Shown here piece after piece: positions 18,417-27,769 of a stretch of DNA of 64,000 nt. The notes below the pieces were generated by a model. It ran no database searches, was not told where the DNA came from, and saw nothing but the letters and a program-made list of their open reading frames with translations. Source of the DNA: JAWKOK01 sp963698255. GTDB taxonomy: Bacteria; Chloroflexota; Anaerolineae; Caldilineales; Caldilineaceae. The DNA lies in assembly GCA_963698255.1 (NCBI GenBank), contig CAVOQD010000037.1, positions 310,001 to 374,000 on the forward strand, in the 5' to 3' direction. The translations under genes and the position numbers were made by a program. How positions within the stretch are numbered: the stretch's first letter is position 1; each line of letters opens with the position of its first letter.

Positions 18417-19850
18417 ATGAAACGAATCCTAGCCATACTGTCTGTACTGCTCGTGCTGCTGCTGGTCGTGGCGGCATGCGGCGCACCGGCCGCAGCGCCG
18501 GCCGCCGAAGAACCGGCTGCTGAAGAGGCTGCGACAGAAGAACCCGTGCTGAAGAGGAAGCTGCCGCTGAGGAAGCGCCGGCTGAAGAACCCAGCGGCGA
18601 CGTCATCACGCTTGAGTTCTGGCATGCCATGGGCGGCAACTTGGGCGAGCTGGTCGACGAACTGACCGCCCGCTTCAACGACAGCCAGGATGGCATCGTC
18701 GTCAATGCAACCTATCAGGGCAGCTATGACGACACCTACAACGCCCTGCTGGCCGCCTTCGAGAGCGGCGGCGAGCCCAATATCATCCAGAACTTCGACC
18801 TGGCCTCCCAGACCATGATCGACACCGGTCGCCTGGTTCCTGCATCTGTGCTGATGGAAGCTGACGGCTACGATCCGGACATCTTCGTCGACGCCGTGCG
18901 CGACTACTACTCGGACGAGAACGGCATGGTTGCCATGGCCTTCAACTCCAGCACGCCGTTGCTCTACTACAATGCCGACATGTTCGCCGAAGCCGGCGTC
19001 GAGATGCCCGAAGGCTCCATGACTTTCAGCGAGTTCAAGGCGCTCTGTGATGAGCTGATGGCGGCGGAAGTGGCCCCCTACTGCTTCACCTTCGGCCAGG
19101 TCGGCTGGTACTTCGAGCAGATTCTCGCCAACAGCGGCGGTCTCTACTACAACGAGAACAATGGCCGCACCGGTCGCCCGACCGAAGTCGCCTTCAACCA
19201 GGAGAAGGGTGTCGAGGTCTTCACCTTCCTCACCGACTATGATCAATGAAGGCTACAGCCCCAACCTGGGCGCCACCTGGACCGAGACCGACAGCACCTT
19301 CACCACCGGCCAGGCCGCCATCATGATCGACTCCACCTCGGACGTGTCGATCATCCAGAACAGTGACTTCGAAGTCGGCACCGCCTTCATTCCCCATGCT
19401 GACAGCAGTGAGCGCAACGGCGTTGTCATCGGCGGCGCAGCGCTCTGGCTGATGGACTCCGGCGACGCTGACACCAATGCCGCGGCCTGGGAGTTCATGA
19501 AGTTCATGGCCGAGCCCCAGCAGCAGATCGACTGGCACGTGGGTTCCGGTTACTTCCCAGTGCGCAAGGACGTGCAGGAATCTGAAGAGATCCAGACTTT
19601 CTGGGCCGAGAATCCCAACTTCGCCACCGCCGTGGATCAGCTCTTCACCACGCCGACGACCTTGGCAGACGGCACGCCCAACTATGCCGTGCTCGGCGGC
19701 CGCGCCGGCCCGGCCCCTGCCGTTCGCCAGATCATCGTCGAAGCCTACAGCCGTGTGTTGGATGACGGCCTGACTCCCCAGGAAGCCCTGGACGAGGCAG
19801 CCACCAAGGCCAACGACGAGTTGGAGAACTACAACGCCTTCTTTGAATAG
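18417..19850 (+). CDS. Extracellular solute-binding lipoprotein of a sugar ABC importer, two frameshifts
   Basis: About 478 residues. The lipobox VAAC (C21) is followed by an Ala/Glu/Pro-rich linker (repeats of AEEPA) and then the family-1 binding fold: ITLEFWHAMGGN, the ligand-contact region PLLYYNADMFAEAGVEMP, GQAAIMIDSTSD, and a C-terminal WEFMKFMAEPQQQ block. The frame changes near 18549 (one base missing in CCCGTGCTGAA, -1) and near 19243 (an extra T in GACTATGATC, +1). The domain order matches UgpB-type binding proteins for oligosaccharides or glycerol-3-phosphate esters. It captures substrate outside the membrane for the two upstream permeases. Confidence 0.9.
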
Positions 19851-19906
19851 GCGCTGAGCGCAGTCCAGGGTGAATACACCGTGGACTCATAGCAGATCCA
19901 AAGTAA

Positions 19907-19960
19907 ACGAGCCGTTCGATATGTTGCCGAATTCGGCGACATATCGGACGGCTCGTCTTT
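19907..19960 (+). terminator. Operon terminator after the binding-protein gene
   Basis: ACGAGCCGTTCGATATGT and ACATATCGGACGGCTCGT form a long stem with few mismatches around a GAATTC centre, followed by CTTTTG. It lies 56 bases after the binding-protein stop. Confidence 0.8.
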
Positions 19961-20137
19961 TGTGGGTCCGCTGTGACACAGCAAGGCGGAGCTGATATCT
20001 GAACGATCACGTTGCCAAATTGATAGATTATCGATATACTATGTCCATCACATTGCAGATATTCGAGGTCCAAATGAGTCAAACATAGGAAGTGTGCTCG
20101 ACGCCTAGGAGCGTGGGCCGAAGATGCGGGAGGAACT

Positions 20138-20414
20138 ATGAGCCGAGTGATGATCACCATTCCAGACGAATTCTTGGCCGAAATCGATAGTGCAGCAACG
20201 GCTCAGCATCGCAGTCGCAGTGAACTGTTCAGAGAAGCGATGCGACAGTACCTCAAAGAATACGCCAATGCAATCGATCTCTTCCGCTCAGGAAGCGGCC
20301 GGTATCATTGAAAGACTGCGCAGAAAGGCGGAACTGCGGGCCGAAGCTGCGCAGGATTCCACAGAGATCATTCGAGCGTTCCGGGGCTATCCGCTCGAAG
20401 ATGAAAGGGTCTGA
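20138..20414 (+). CDS. Ribbon-helix-helix antitoxin (VapB/CopG-like), one frameshift
   Basis: The N-terminal MSRVMITIPDEFLAEID, then a HRSRSELFREAMRQYL helix, is a canonical MetJ/CopG ribbon-helix-helix DNA-binding domain. The protein continues, after a +1 shift near 20290, as AQEAAGIIERLRRKAELR and ends two bases before the PIN gene. A GGAGG site precedes the ATG at 20138. Expected role: neutralise the PIN toxin and repress the operon by binding its own promoter. Confidence 0.75.
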
Positions 20415-20416
20415 CG

Positions 20417-20848
20417 ATGAACTATCTGCTCGATAGTTCGGTCATCGCCAAGTGGTTTCTTGATGAACCCGGCTCGAACCGGGCGCTCAACCTGCAGCAT
20501 CGATATCTGTCAGGATCATTGTCGCTTTTCTATGCTCAGCTTTCGCTCTACGAGGTCGCCAATGCCCTTCTTTATAGCCGAGAATTCAAGGCGACTGAAG
20601 TGGCAGATGCGACTGCGGCATTGGCGGCATTGAACATGCAGCAGCTAGGATTCGAAGAACGAGCACTAAGCAAAGCTATCATTGTGTCGGGACAATATGG
20701 CATCGCTATTTACGACAGCTATCTCGTCACTCTGGCAGAGATGCATCACCTCATTTTTCTCACGGCAGATCGCAAACTGCTACGGCGACTGCCTTCTCTT
20801 GATTGGATACGAGACTTCGGAATCTATCCACCATACACAACTGCGTAG
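20417..20848 (+). CDS. PIN-domain ribonuclease toxin (VapC-like)
   Basis: An intact 143-residue PIN domain. The four acidic metal-ligand positions are visible: D6 in LLDSSVIAKW, E46 in LYEVANALL, D100 in IYDSYLVTLA and D118 in LTADRKLL. VapC toxins cleave tRNA or rRNA in the cytosol. It starts 3 bases after the antitoxin stop, a classic type II toxin-antitoxin layout. Confidence 0.9.
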   Translation: MNYLLDSSVIAKWFLDEPGSNRALNLQHRYLSGSLSLFYAQLSLYEVANALLYSREFKATEVADATAALAALNMQQLGFEERALSKAIIVSGQYGIAIYDSYLVTLAEMHHLIFLTADRKLLRRLPSLDWIRDFGIYPPYTTA

Positions 20849-20856
20849 AGGATCCA

Positions 20857-23800
20857 GTGTCAACCTCTTTCCCAATCATCCGAATCGTGGCAACAGTGTT
20901 GCTCGCATCGCTGTTGTCCGCCTGCACCAACGCGAATGACGAGCTTGCACGCACGCACGCCCCCGTTCCAACATCCATTCCCACGTTCACACCCGAACTC
21001 GCCCCACGCCCCACGCCCCACAGTCTCTGTCTACGCCGACGGCCTGATCGCGCCCATCGGCATGACGCTGCTGGCCGACGGCACGCTGGTCGTGGCCGAG
21101 GACGGCACCGGTCTGCGCGATGACAGCGCCGGCGTCAGTTTGGTGACGCCCGACGGCCAGGTCGGGCGCTTCCTCTCCGGCCTGCCCAGCACGCGCGACT
21201 CCGGCGATCTGGCCGGCGCGCCGCTGGTCAGCCTCTCGCCCGATGGAGCCACGCTCTACATCGGCAACTTCGGCGTGGGCCATCTCTGGACGTACGCGCT
21301 CAGCGAGGAGGAACAGGCCAACGGCATCCGGCTGCCCGAGCAGGCGCTGACCACCGACGACCTGGGCGTCGCCATGGAGCGGCTCAACAATGTGCTGGTC
21401 GTCAACCCCTTTGACATCACCTTTGATGATGAAGGCGTGCCCGTCGTCACCGACTCCACCGGCAACGGCGTCGCCAAAGAGAATCCCGACGGCACGACCC
21501 GCTTCATCCAGCGCTTCGACCGGCTGCCCAATCCCGTACGCGAGACCGATCCCATCGAGGCCGTGCCCACCGGCATCTCACGCATTGGCGACGAATATTA
21601 TGTCACCTTGACCGGCGGCTGCCCCTATCCGGACGGCAGCGGCAAACTGGTCGCCATCGACGAGGAGCGCAACCAGCGCACGGTGGTCGACGGACTGAAC
21701 ATGCCCATCGACGTGGCCCAGGGACCGGACGGCACGATCTGGCTGCTGGAGTTCGCCCGCTTCACGCCCGACGCCGATTGCTTCAGCGGCACCGGCTATC
21801 AGGTCGAGACCGGCCGACTGAGCCGGTTGCTGCCCGACGGCTCGCTGGAGACCGTGCTGGATGGACTCAACTATCCGGGGGCGGTTCTGCCTGCGCCGGA
21901 TGGCAGCCTCTTTATCAGCGAGGTCTTTCCGGGACATGTGTTGCGGGTGACGTTTGGTGAGGGACGAGGGGAGCGAGGGGCGAGGAGCGGGGGCGAGGTT
22001 GAGAGTGGGGATGTGGGGAGTGGGGATGTGGGGAGTGAGAGATTGGAGATTGACGATGCTGATGCGGCGCTGCGGGCGGTGATTGAGGCGCACGGGTATG
22101 AGGCCAATCCGGGGATTGAGCTTCGCGAGGCGGATACGCCGCAGGCGCGAGTTGGGCCAGTTGCTCTTTTTCGATCCGATCCTCTCGGGCGACCAGAACA
22201 TTTCCTGCGCCACCTGCCACCATCCAGCCTTTGCCATGGCCGACGGACGCACGCTGCCCATCGGCACCGGCGGGCTCGGGCTGGGACCGGAGCGTCGTTT
22301 TCTGGAGACGGTGACGCTGGCCGATGAGGCCGGCTCGGTACGCCGTCTGGCCGGGGAGACCGACGAGCAGACCGACGTCACCACCGTCTCCAACCCATTC
22401 GCCGGGCAGTTCGTGCCGCGCAACTCGCCGACCATCCTCAACAGCGCGCTCTTTGCCGCGCCAGTTTTGGGATGGACGCGTCGAGAGCTATGCGCTGGAC
22501 GGCGTCGGCGATGGACCCTCGACCACGGTCAAGACGCTGGAACGCACCGTCAACGATCTGAACATGGACGATCCGCTGGCCGCGCAGGCGCTCTTTCCCG
22601 TGGCCAGCCTGCACGAGATGGCCGGCGCCACCCTGGGCGGATTGGCCGCCCAGACCATCCGCACGGTGTTGCTGGATCGGCTGCGTGCCAGCCCCGACTA
22701 TGTGGACCTCTTTCGAGAGACCTTCGGCAACGGCCGGGAGTCGCCCGAGGAAGCCGTCACCCTGAGCCGGCTGGTCGAAGCGCTGGCCGCCTTTGAGCGA
22801 CGCTTCATCTTCACCGACGCCCCCTGGGATCGCTACATCAGCGGCGACCTGACAGCCCTCACGCCCCAGCAGAAACGGGGTGCGCTCCTCTTCACCGGCG
22901 CGCTCGATCCCGCGGTCAACTGCACAACCTGTCACAGCGGCGACCTCTTCACCGACTTCGACTTCCACAACATTCTAGCGCCCCAGCTCGGCCCCGGCCG
23001 TGGCCACGGCTACACCGGGCGCGAGGATTGGGGACGCGCCGGCGTCACCTTCGATGCCCGCGACCGCTATGCCTTTCGCACGCCCAGCCTGCGCAACGTG
23101 ACGTTGACCGCGCCCTACTTCCACGACGGCGCCTATGCCCGGCTTGAAGACGCCATTCGCCACCACGCCGATGTACGCGCCAGCGGCGCTGGCCTACGAT
23201 CCCAGCGCCGCCGGCGTGCCGCCCGATCTCTACAGCAGCCTGCAACCGGTCGACCTGGAACAAGCAATGGAAGACCGTCGACCCACTCTTGCAGCAAGCC
23301 CGCTGCCGTTGAACGACGAAGACATCGCCGATCTGACCGCCTTTCTGGGCAGCCTCACCGATCCCGCCGCCGCCGATCTGACCGCATTCCTGCCCGAGCA
23401 AGTGCCCAGCGGCCTCGCCCTCGATCCCCTGCCCCAACAGTCACAGCCGGCGCCCTCCGCCCCCCGCCCCTCGCCCCTTGCCCAAGCAGAGTGCTCCGTC
23501 TCCCAACACGGCCCTCACAACCGACTTCCACTTCACCGACGTCGCCGCTCAAGCCGGGATCGACTTCGTCCACGGCGCCTTCCGGGACGCCATCTACGAC
23601 GATGCAGTGGCTGCCATGGGCGGCGGTCTCTGCTGGCTGGACTACGACAACGACGGCTGGCTGGATCTCTATCTGGTCAACTCTCATGCCGAAGAGGAAA
23701 CCGCACGTTGGCTCGATGACGGCGGATTGCCCCGCAACGCGCTCTTCCGCAACGCAGGGCGGCGTATTCACCGATGTGAGCGCCGGGTTCAGGAGCCGAT

Positions 23801-25184
23801 GTGAGCGTGCGCGGCAACGGCTGTGTGGCCGCCGACTTCAACCTCGACGGCTGGACCGATCTCTTTGTGACGGCCTATGGCCCCAATCTGCTGCTCTGGA
23901 ACAACGGCGACGGCACGTTCAGCGAAGGCGCCAGCGCAGCCGGCGTCGATGCGCCCGAATGGAACGCAGGCGCGGTGGTCGGCGATCTCAACGGCGATGG
24001 TTGGCCCGATCTCTTTGTGACCAGCTACATCGATTTCGACAACAAGATCCCCAAGCCGTCGGGCGCCTTTCCCCAGGACTACTACGGCCTGCCCGATCGG
24101 CTCTACCTCAACCAGGGACCGATCGAGCGACTGTCGGCAGCGATGGAACGACGTCGGTCACCTTTCGGGAAGTCACCGTTCCGGCAGGCCTGGTGCGTGA
24201 GGAGCGTGGTCTGGGGGCCATCCTCTCCGACCTCGATCTCGACGGCGATCTGGATCTCTACATTGCCAACGACGGCCATCCCAACCGTCTCTACGCCAAC
24301 GTGCCCTGGCCCGGCGGCATCGAGACCGACCCGGAAGGGCTGGGCTTTCGCTTTGTCGATCTGACCGAGACGGCCAATGTGGGCGATTCGGGCAGCGGCA
24401 TGGGCATCTCGTCGGGCGACTACGACGGCGACGGCCGCTTCGACCTCTTCGTGACCAACTGGGAACGCGAGTTGAACGCACTCTATCGCAACGAGACCAC
24501 CGACAGCCGACTCGTCGACCTTTCAGTACAGCACCTTTCGCATCGGCGTCAGCGGGCTGGGCAACGGCATGACCGGCTGGGGCAATCGGCTGGCCGACTT
24601 CGACCACGACGGCGACACCGATCTGCTGATCGTCAACGGGCGCGTGCCGGTGACCAACCTGGAGACCGATCCCGAACTGGTGCGCTACTATCGAAATCGC
24701 ACGCAAGGTCGCGGGCAGCGGCGCCCGGCCGGGCCAATTTTTGGAATGGACGGCGCAGGTCGGCCTCAAGGAGGTGGGGCCGCTGCTGGGGCGGGGCAGC
24801 GCCGTGGCCGACTACGACAACGACGGCGATCTGGATGTCGCCATCAATCGGATTGCCGGGCCGGCCGTCCTGTTGCAAAATGACCTGAGTGAAGCAGAGA
24901 CTGCGCCGCATTGGCTGCAAGTATCACTGGATGGATTCTTTCCCGGCGCCCGCGTGGTGGCGACCCTGCCCAATGGCCAAGAATTGGTGCGCGAGGTGCA
25001 TGCCGGCAGCAGCTATCTGTCGACCGAGGATCCACGGCTGCACTTTGGCCTGGGCAGTGCGGATACCGTGTCGAACCTTACCGTCTTCTGGCCGGACGGG
25101 ACGCAGACCCGGTTGACCGATGTTGCAGCCAATCAGCATCTCACTGTGGCCGCAGATACTGACGGATCGACGGCAAAGCGGTAG
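20857..25184 (+). CDS. Multi-domain lipoprotein: ScyD/ScyE-type propeller, di-haem peroxidase, CRTAC1 (FG-GAP/ASPIC); many frameshifts
   Basis: Read as one polypeptide of about 1440 residues across roughly ten indels. Start GTG at 20857 with GAGGA 5 bases upstream and lipobox LLSAC. Module 1 (about 21020-21950): ScyD/ScyE-like propeller (SVYADGLIAPIGMTLLADG). Module 2 (about 22140-23430): MauG/cytochrome c peroxidase with LGQLLFFDPILSG, haem sites CATCH and CTTCH, and FRTPSLRNVTLTAPYFHDG. Module 3 (about 23510-25170): FG-GAP calcium loops (DYDNDGWLDLY, DLNGDGWPDLF, DYDGDGRFDLF and others) and an ASPIC/UnbV end. Shifts lie near 21015, 22140, 22465, 23180, 23490, 23755, 23787, 24118 (-1), 24525 and 24740. 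Separate genes remain possible, but modules 2 and 3 have no own start, ribosome site or signal peptide. Confidence 0.7.
21957..22047. repeat. G-rich tandem repeat inside the fusion gene
   Basis: GAGGGGCGAGGAGCGGGGGC-like sequence followed by two copies of a GTGGGGATGTGGGGA unit. It lies between the propeller and peroxidase modules and is translated as a Gly/Ser/Val/Glu linker (VGSGDVGSE). The same style of sequence occurs as intergenic filler elsewhere. Confidence 0.65.
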
Positions 25185-25235
25185 AATTTGGTACAGAGCA
25201 GGCTCGACGGGATCTGAGGGCAGCAAGGAGATTCT

Positions 25236-25304
25236 CAGCATTCCGGGATCGGGCCAGGCAATACGCCAATGCGGCGTATCTTGTGGCCCAATCCCGGAAT
25301 GCTG
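25236..25304. repeat. Family D palindromic repeat, copy 1
   Basis: Arms CAGCATTCCGGGATCGGGCCA and TGGCCCAATCCCGGAATGCTG (split: CAGCATTCCGGGAT... and ...ATCCCGGAATGCTG) around a small inner palindrome. A second copy is at 59.7 kb. It sits between the fusion gene and the HD-domain gene and may terminate transcription. Confidence 0.75.
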
Positions 25305-25338
25305 AAGGTGCTGAACGAAAGACAGGAATCGACATCGA

Positions 25339-26619
25339 ATGGAAACCATCGCACTGATCGAACGACTGGGCAGACGCTTCCCTGAGGCGGTCTGGCCCGA
25401 GGTGTTTCTCAACTATATCGAAGAGCAGAAGGCAAACGGGCACCAACTACGAAGGGTCGAAGACGGCGAGCCGCTCTACCCCTTTCTGCGACGCCTGGGC
25501 GCGCCCCGCAACCACGTTCGCCTCTTCCTCACGCCGGAATCGAAGATTCAGGTCAAGGTCGACTACCATCAACTTTTGCAGCTTTCGCCCGACGAGATCT
25601 TCAACTACCTGCTCGACCACTTTGCCCACGTGTTCGACTTGCAGCAGGTTGCGCTGGACAGCGAGTTGCCCACCGGCTTCAACCGCCATGGACAGCGCCA
25701 CGTTCGCCTGGTCACCACCAGTTCGGTCAACCTGATCAAGCAGCGCAATCCGCTCTCTGCCGTCGATTCCTACGAAAAGGAAGCCATCATCGGCGGCATG
25801 TGCCACGATCTCGGCAACCTGATCGGCCGCAAGTACCACGGACTCTACGGCGTCTACCTGCTCACCCAGATCTTCGAGAACTACGCCTGCGATGAAGAGA
25901 CGCTCAAGAGCTTCCTGGTCGTGCTTGAGATCGTCATGCTCCACGAGGTCGAGTTCGGCACCTGGTCCGCCCAGCTTGAGGATCTCAACCCGGCCACGCT
26001 GAGCACCATCATCGCCGACAAGACCGACGTCGGCTACCACCGGGTCAGCGCCAAGTCCAACGTGCCCAGCGCGGTCGACGACGCGCATGTGGTGATCAAC
26101 CTGCTGGTTTCGGACTCAAAGCTGGAACGGGTCCGTGACGCCACCGGCAGTTTTCATTGGATTGTCGATTTTCAGCCCCGCTTCGAGGCGGATCAGCATG
26201 CGCTCTTCTCGCGTCTGCTGAAGGCGACCGGCCGGGTCATGTATCCGCGGGAGTGGAAGGATATCTACGAGGAACAGAACATCGAATACCTCTTCCTCTT
26301 CCAGTCCGTCTTTCTGGAGATCTATCTGACGCGCATGTTCTTCGCCATGCGCTCGGTCTTCACGCTCTTTCCGTCGGCCCAGGAGTTCTCGCTGATCATC
26401 AACGACCCGGAGCGTGGGATCAGCCTGAAGCGCACCTTCTCCCGCCAGTCGTATGCGCAGCAGGTGGCCGTGCTCGGCAAGCTCTTCTACCGGGACGAAT
26501 GGCCGGACGAGCGGCTCTACCACGTCATCAATGATTTTCATTGGACCGAGCCGGAAGCTCTGCCGGAGGCGGCAGATTTGTCGAGGGATGTGGAACGCGA
26601 CGTCGTTGTAGAACCGTAG
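25339..26619 (+). CDS. HD-domain protein of unknown function
   Basis: An intact 426-residue protein. It appears to have a helical N-terminal region, then an HD-type metal phosphohydrolase core: H121 (GQRHVRLVT), H156-D157 (CHDLGN), H202 (MLHEVEFG) and D227 (DKTDVGYHRV). The C-terminal 170 residues are aromatic-rich and helical (YLFLFQSVFLEIYLTRMFFAMRS is split here: YLFLFQSVFLEIYLT). HD domains hydrolyse phosphate esters, often of nucleotides; the substrate is not evident. No neighbour points to a pathway. The ATG at 25339 is the first in frame. Confidence 0.65.
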   Translation: METIALIERLGRRFPEAVWPEVFLNYIEEQKANGHQLRRVEDGEPLYPFLRRLGAPRNHVRLFLTPESKIQVKVDYHQLLQLSPDEIFNYLLDHFAHVFDLQQVALDSELPTGFNRHGQRHVRLVTTSSVNLIKQRNPLSAVDSYEKEAIIGGMCHDLGNLIGRKYHGLYGVYLLTQIFENYACDEETLKSFLVVLEIVMLHEVEFGTWSAQLEDLNPATLSTIIADKTDVGYHRVSAKSNVPSAVDDAHVVINLLVSDSKLERVRDATGSFHWIVDFQPRFEADQHALFSRLLKATGRVMYPREWKDIYEEQNIEYLFLFQSVFLEIYLTRMFFAMRSVFTLFPSAQEFSLIINDPERGISLKRTFSRQSYAQQVAVLGKLFYRDEWPDERLYHVINDFHWTEPEALPEAADLSRDVERDVVVEP

Positions 26620-26648
26620 GTCACGCTACCAGCGTGACAAGGCCCTTT

Positions 26649-26723
26649 TGTAGCACGACATTTATGTCGTAGCGTCCAGGTTATCGGATGCGCTGGACGC
26701 TACGACATAAATGTCGTGCTACA
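26649..26723. repeat. Family A palindromic repeat, copy 1 (best conserved)
   Basis: 31-base perfect arms starting TGTAGCACGACATTTATGTC, around a 13-base centre. The arm itself contains a smaller palindrome, CGACATTTATGTCG. Other copies are near 33.99, 37.52 and 42.53 kb, always intergenic. Confidence 0.85.
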
Positions 26724-26902
26724 GTTCTGTGCCGGCGAAGACCGAAAGGATTTGGGTGTGTTCAAAACGAGTTGAGCGCTCAGACTGCGCTTCTTCTTGA
26801 CCATGGCGCCCAACACGCCGGCATTGATACAATGCGATGGTGAACGATTTCCCGTCCGTCAGGGCAGCAGCATGAGACCAGACGGCCGATGTGGGTCGAT
26901 GC
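26724..26902. other. Intergenic stretch with no supported gene
   Basis: About 180 bases between the family A repeat and the 3' end of the minus-strand DUF1059 gene. Plus-strand open frames at 26797-27097 are shadows of the DUF1059 gene or lack domains. Nothing else is recognised. Confidence 0.4.
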
Positions 26903-27082
26903 CTATGTCTCTTCGTACATCACCAAACGCACCTTCTCGACCACTTCCGGCGTTACGGTTTCCAGATTGTGGACATCTTTGGCATGAGCAGCGACCTGAG
27001 CCAATACCTCTTCTTCGGTCTCCGCCTTAACGACGCCATCACAGTCGAATCCGACATCTCTACAACGCACAACCTTCGTCAT
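26903..27082 (-). CDS. DUF1059 small protein
   Basis: A 59-residue gene found by reading the minus strand: it starts MTKVVRCRDVGFDCDGVV, continues with ETEEEVLAQVAAHAKDVH and ends VEKVRLVMYEET. This is the full DUF1059 pattern with both conserved Cys (CRDVGFDC) and the AAHAKDVH helix. A perfect AGGAGG lies 7 bases before the ATG at 27082. DUF1059 proteins are small predicted metal-binding or redox-linked proteins; their function is not established. It is downstream of, and probably co-transcribed with, the OsmC gene. Confidence 0.85.
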   Translation of the reverse strand: MTKVVRCRDVGFDCDGVVKAETEEEVLAQVAAHAKDVHNLETVTPEVVEKVRLVMYEET

Positions 27083-27152
27083 GTTGAACCTCCTTGAATG
27101 GTCCCTTCCATTGGGCGCTGGTTATCAGGCGCCGCTGACACGATTTGACGTC

Positions 27153-27602
27153 TTAGCCCGCTGGGTCGACCACAACATCCATGGTGATGGACGTGGCTTT
27201 GGCCAATGTGCTATAGACTGGACAACGTTTCGTAAATTCGGCAGCCAGCACCTCTGCTTCTGCCTGGCTGGGCCCGGATACAGTCAGACGAACGCGCAGC
27301 GCTTGTATGCTGGGATCCACCGGATCACCGCATACGCCGCGTGGGTCGAAGTCACCGGCCACAGAGACTGCAATCTTGTGCAAGGCGATACCCTGCTCCT
27401 GAGCTGCTGTCTCGCAGACGAATGTGCCGCAGCTCGCAAGAGCGCCCAACAACACGTCGATGGGATTGATCTCCTCGTTGGGGCCGCCCAAAGGCGGCGG
27501 TGAATCCACAATCCAATGGTGTCCTCTGGCGGTGATGATCGCCCGTCCTGCCACATTGGATAGCTGCGATGAAGCCAGTGCTGTAACCAAATTGTTGGAC
27601 AT
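27153..27602 (-). CDS. OsmC/Ohr family peroxiredoxin-like protein
   Basis: A 149-residue OsmC-family protein: an N-terminal beta-sheet with DSPPPLGGPNEEINPIDVLLGALASCGT holding the first Cys of the family (shown in pieces: NPIDVLLGALASCGT), a second domain with SVAGDFDPRG and VRLTVSGPS, and the KRCPVYSTLAKA block with the second Cys. Such proteins reduce organic hydroperoxides with thiols in the cytosol. The ATG at 27602 is chosen because GAGGAAG precedes it and it starts MSNNLVTALASSQLS. It diverges from the SARP gene across a region containing the SARP-type operator. Confidence 0.85.
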   Translation of the reverse strand: MSNNLVTALASSQLSNVAGRAIITARGHHWIVDSPPPLGGPNEEINPIDVLLGALASCGTFVCETAAQEQGIALHKIAVSVAGDFDPRGVCGDPVDPSIQALRVRLTVSGPSQAEAEVLAAEFTKRCPVYSTLAKATSITMDVVVDPAG

Positions 27603-27670
27603 GTTTCTTCCTCTCTGTGATGGCTCTGCGGTTGGTGACCTGCTGCACATAGGGTTAGAATAGTCGATAG

Positions 27671-27721
27671 CGTCACGAGACCGTCACGTATTCCCGAAGT
27701 TAGCGTCACGAAATCGTCACG
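27671..27721 (+). promoter_or_regulatory. SARP-type operator: four CGTCACG heptamers in 11-bp phase
   Basis: CGTCACG occurs exactly at 27671, 27682, 27704 and 27715: two pairs, each with a 4-base spacer (11-base period), and the two pairs also in 11-base register with one slot (27693) lacking the motif. SARP/OmpR-type regulators bind direct heptamer repeats with this period. A GAATAT at 27729-27734, eight bases past the last repeat, could be the -10 element. The adjacent gene encodes a SARP protein, so autoregulation is likely. Confidence 0.75.
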
Positions 27722-27769
27722 TATTTCCGAATATCGCGCTCCACGCTATTGATCGTTGGAAAACATCCC

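Noticed and set aside
26797..27097. Plus-strand frames near 26.8-27.1 kb
   Set aside because: They overlap the minus-strand DUF1059 gene, which has a perfect ribosome site and a full family match.
27668..27732. Possible mini CRISPR array (two near-identical 30-base units)
   Set aside because: The units are not separated by spacers; the repeated heptamers on an 11-base grid and the SARP gene explain them as an operator. No cas genes are present.
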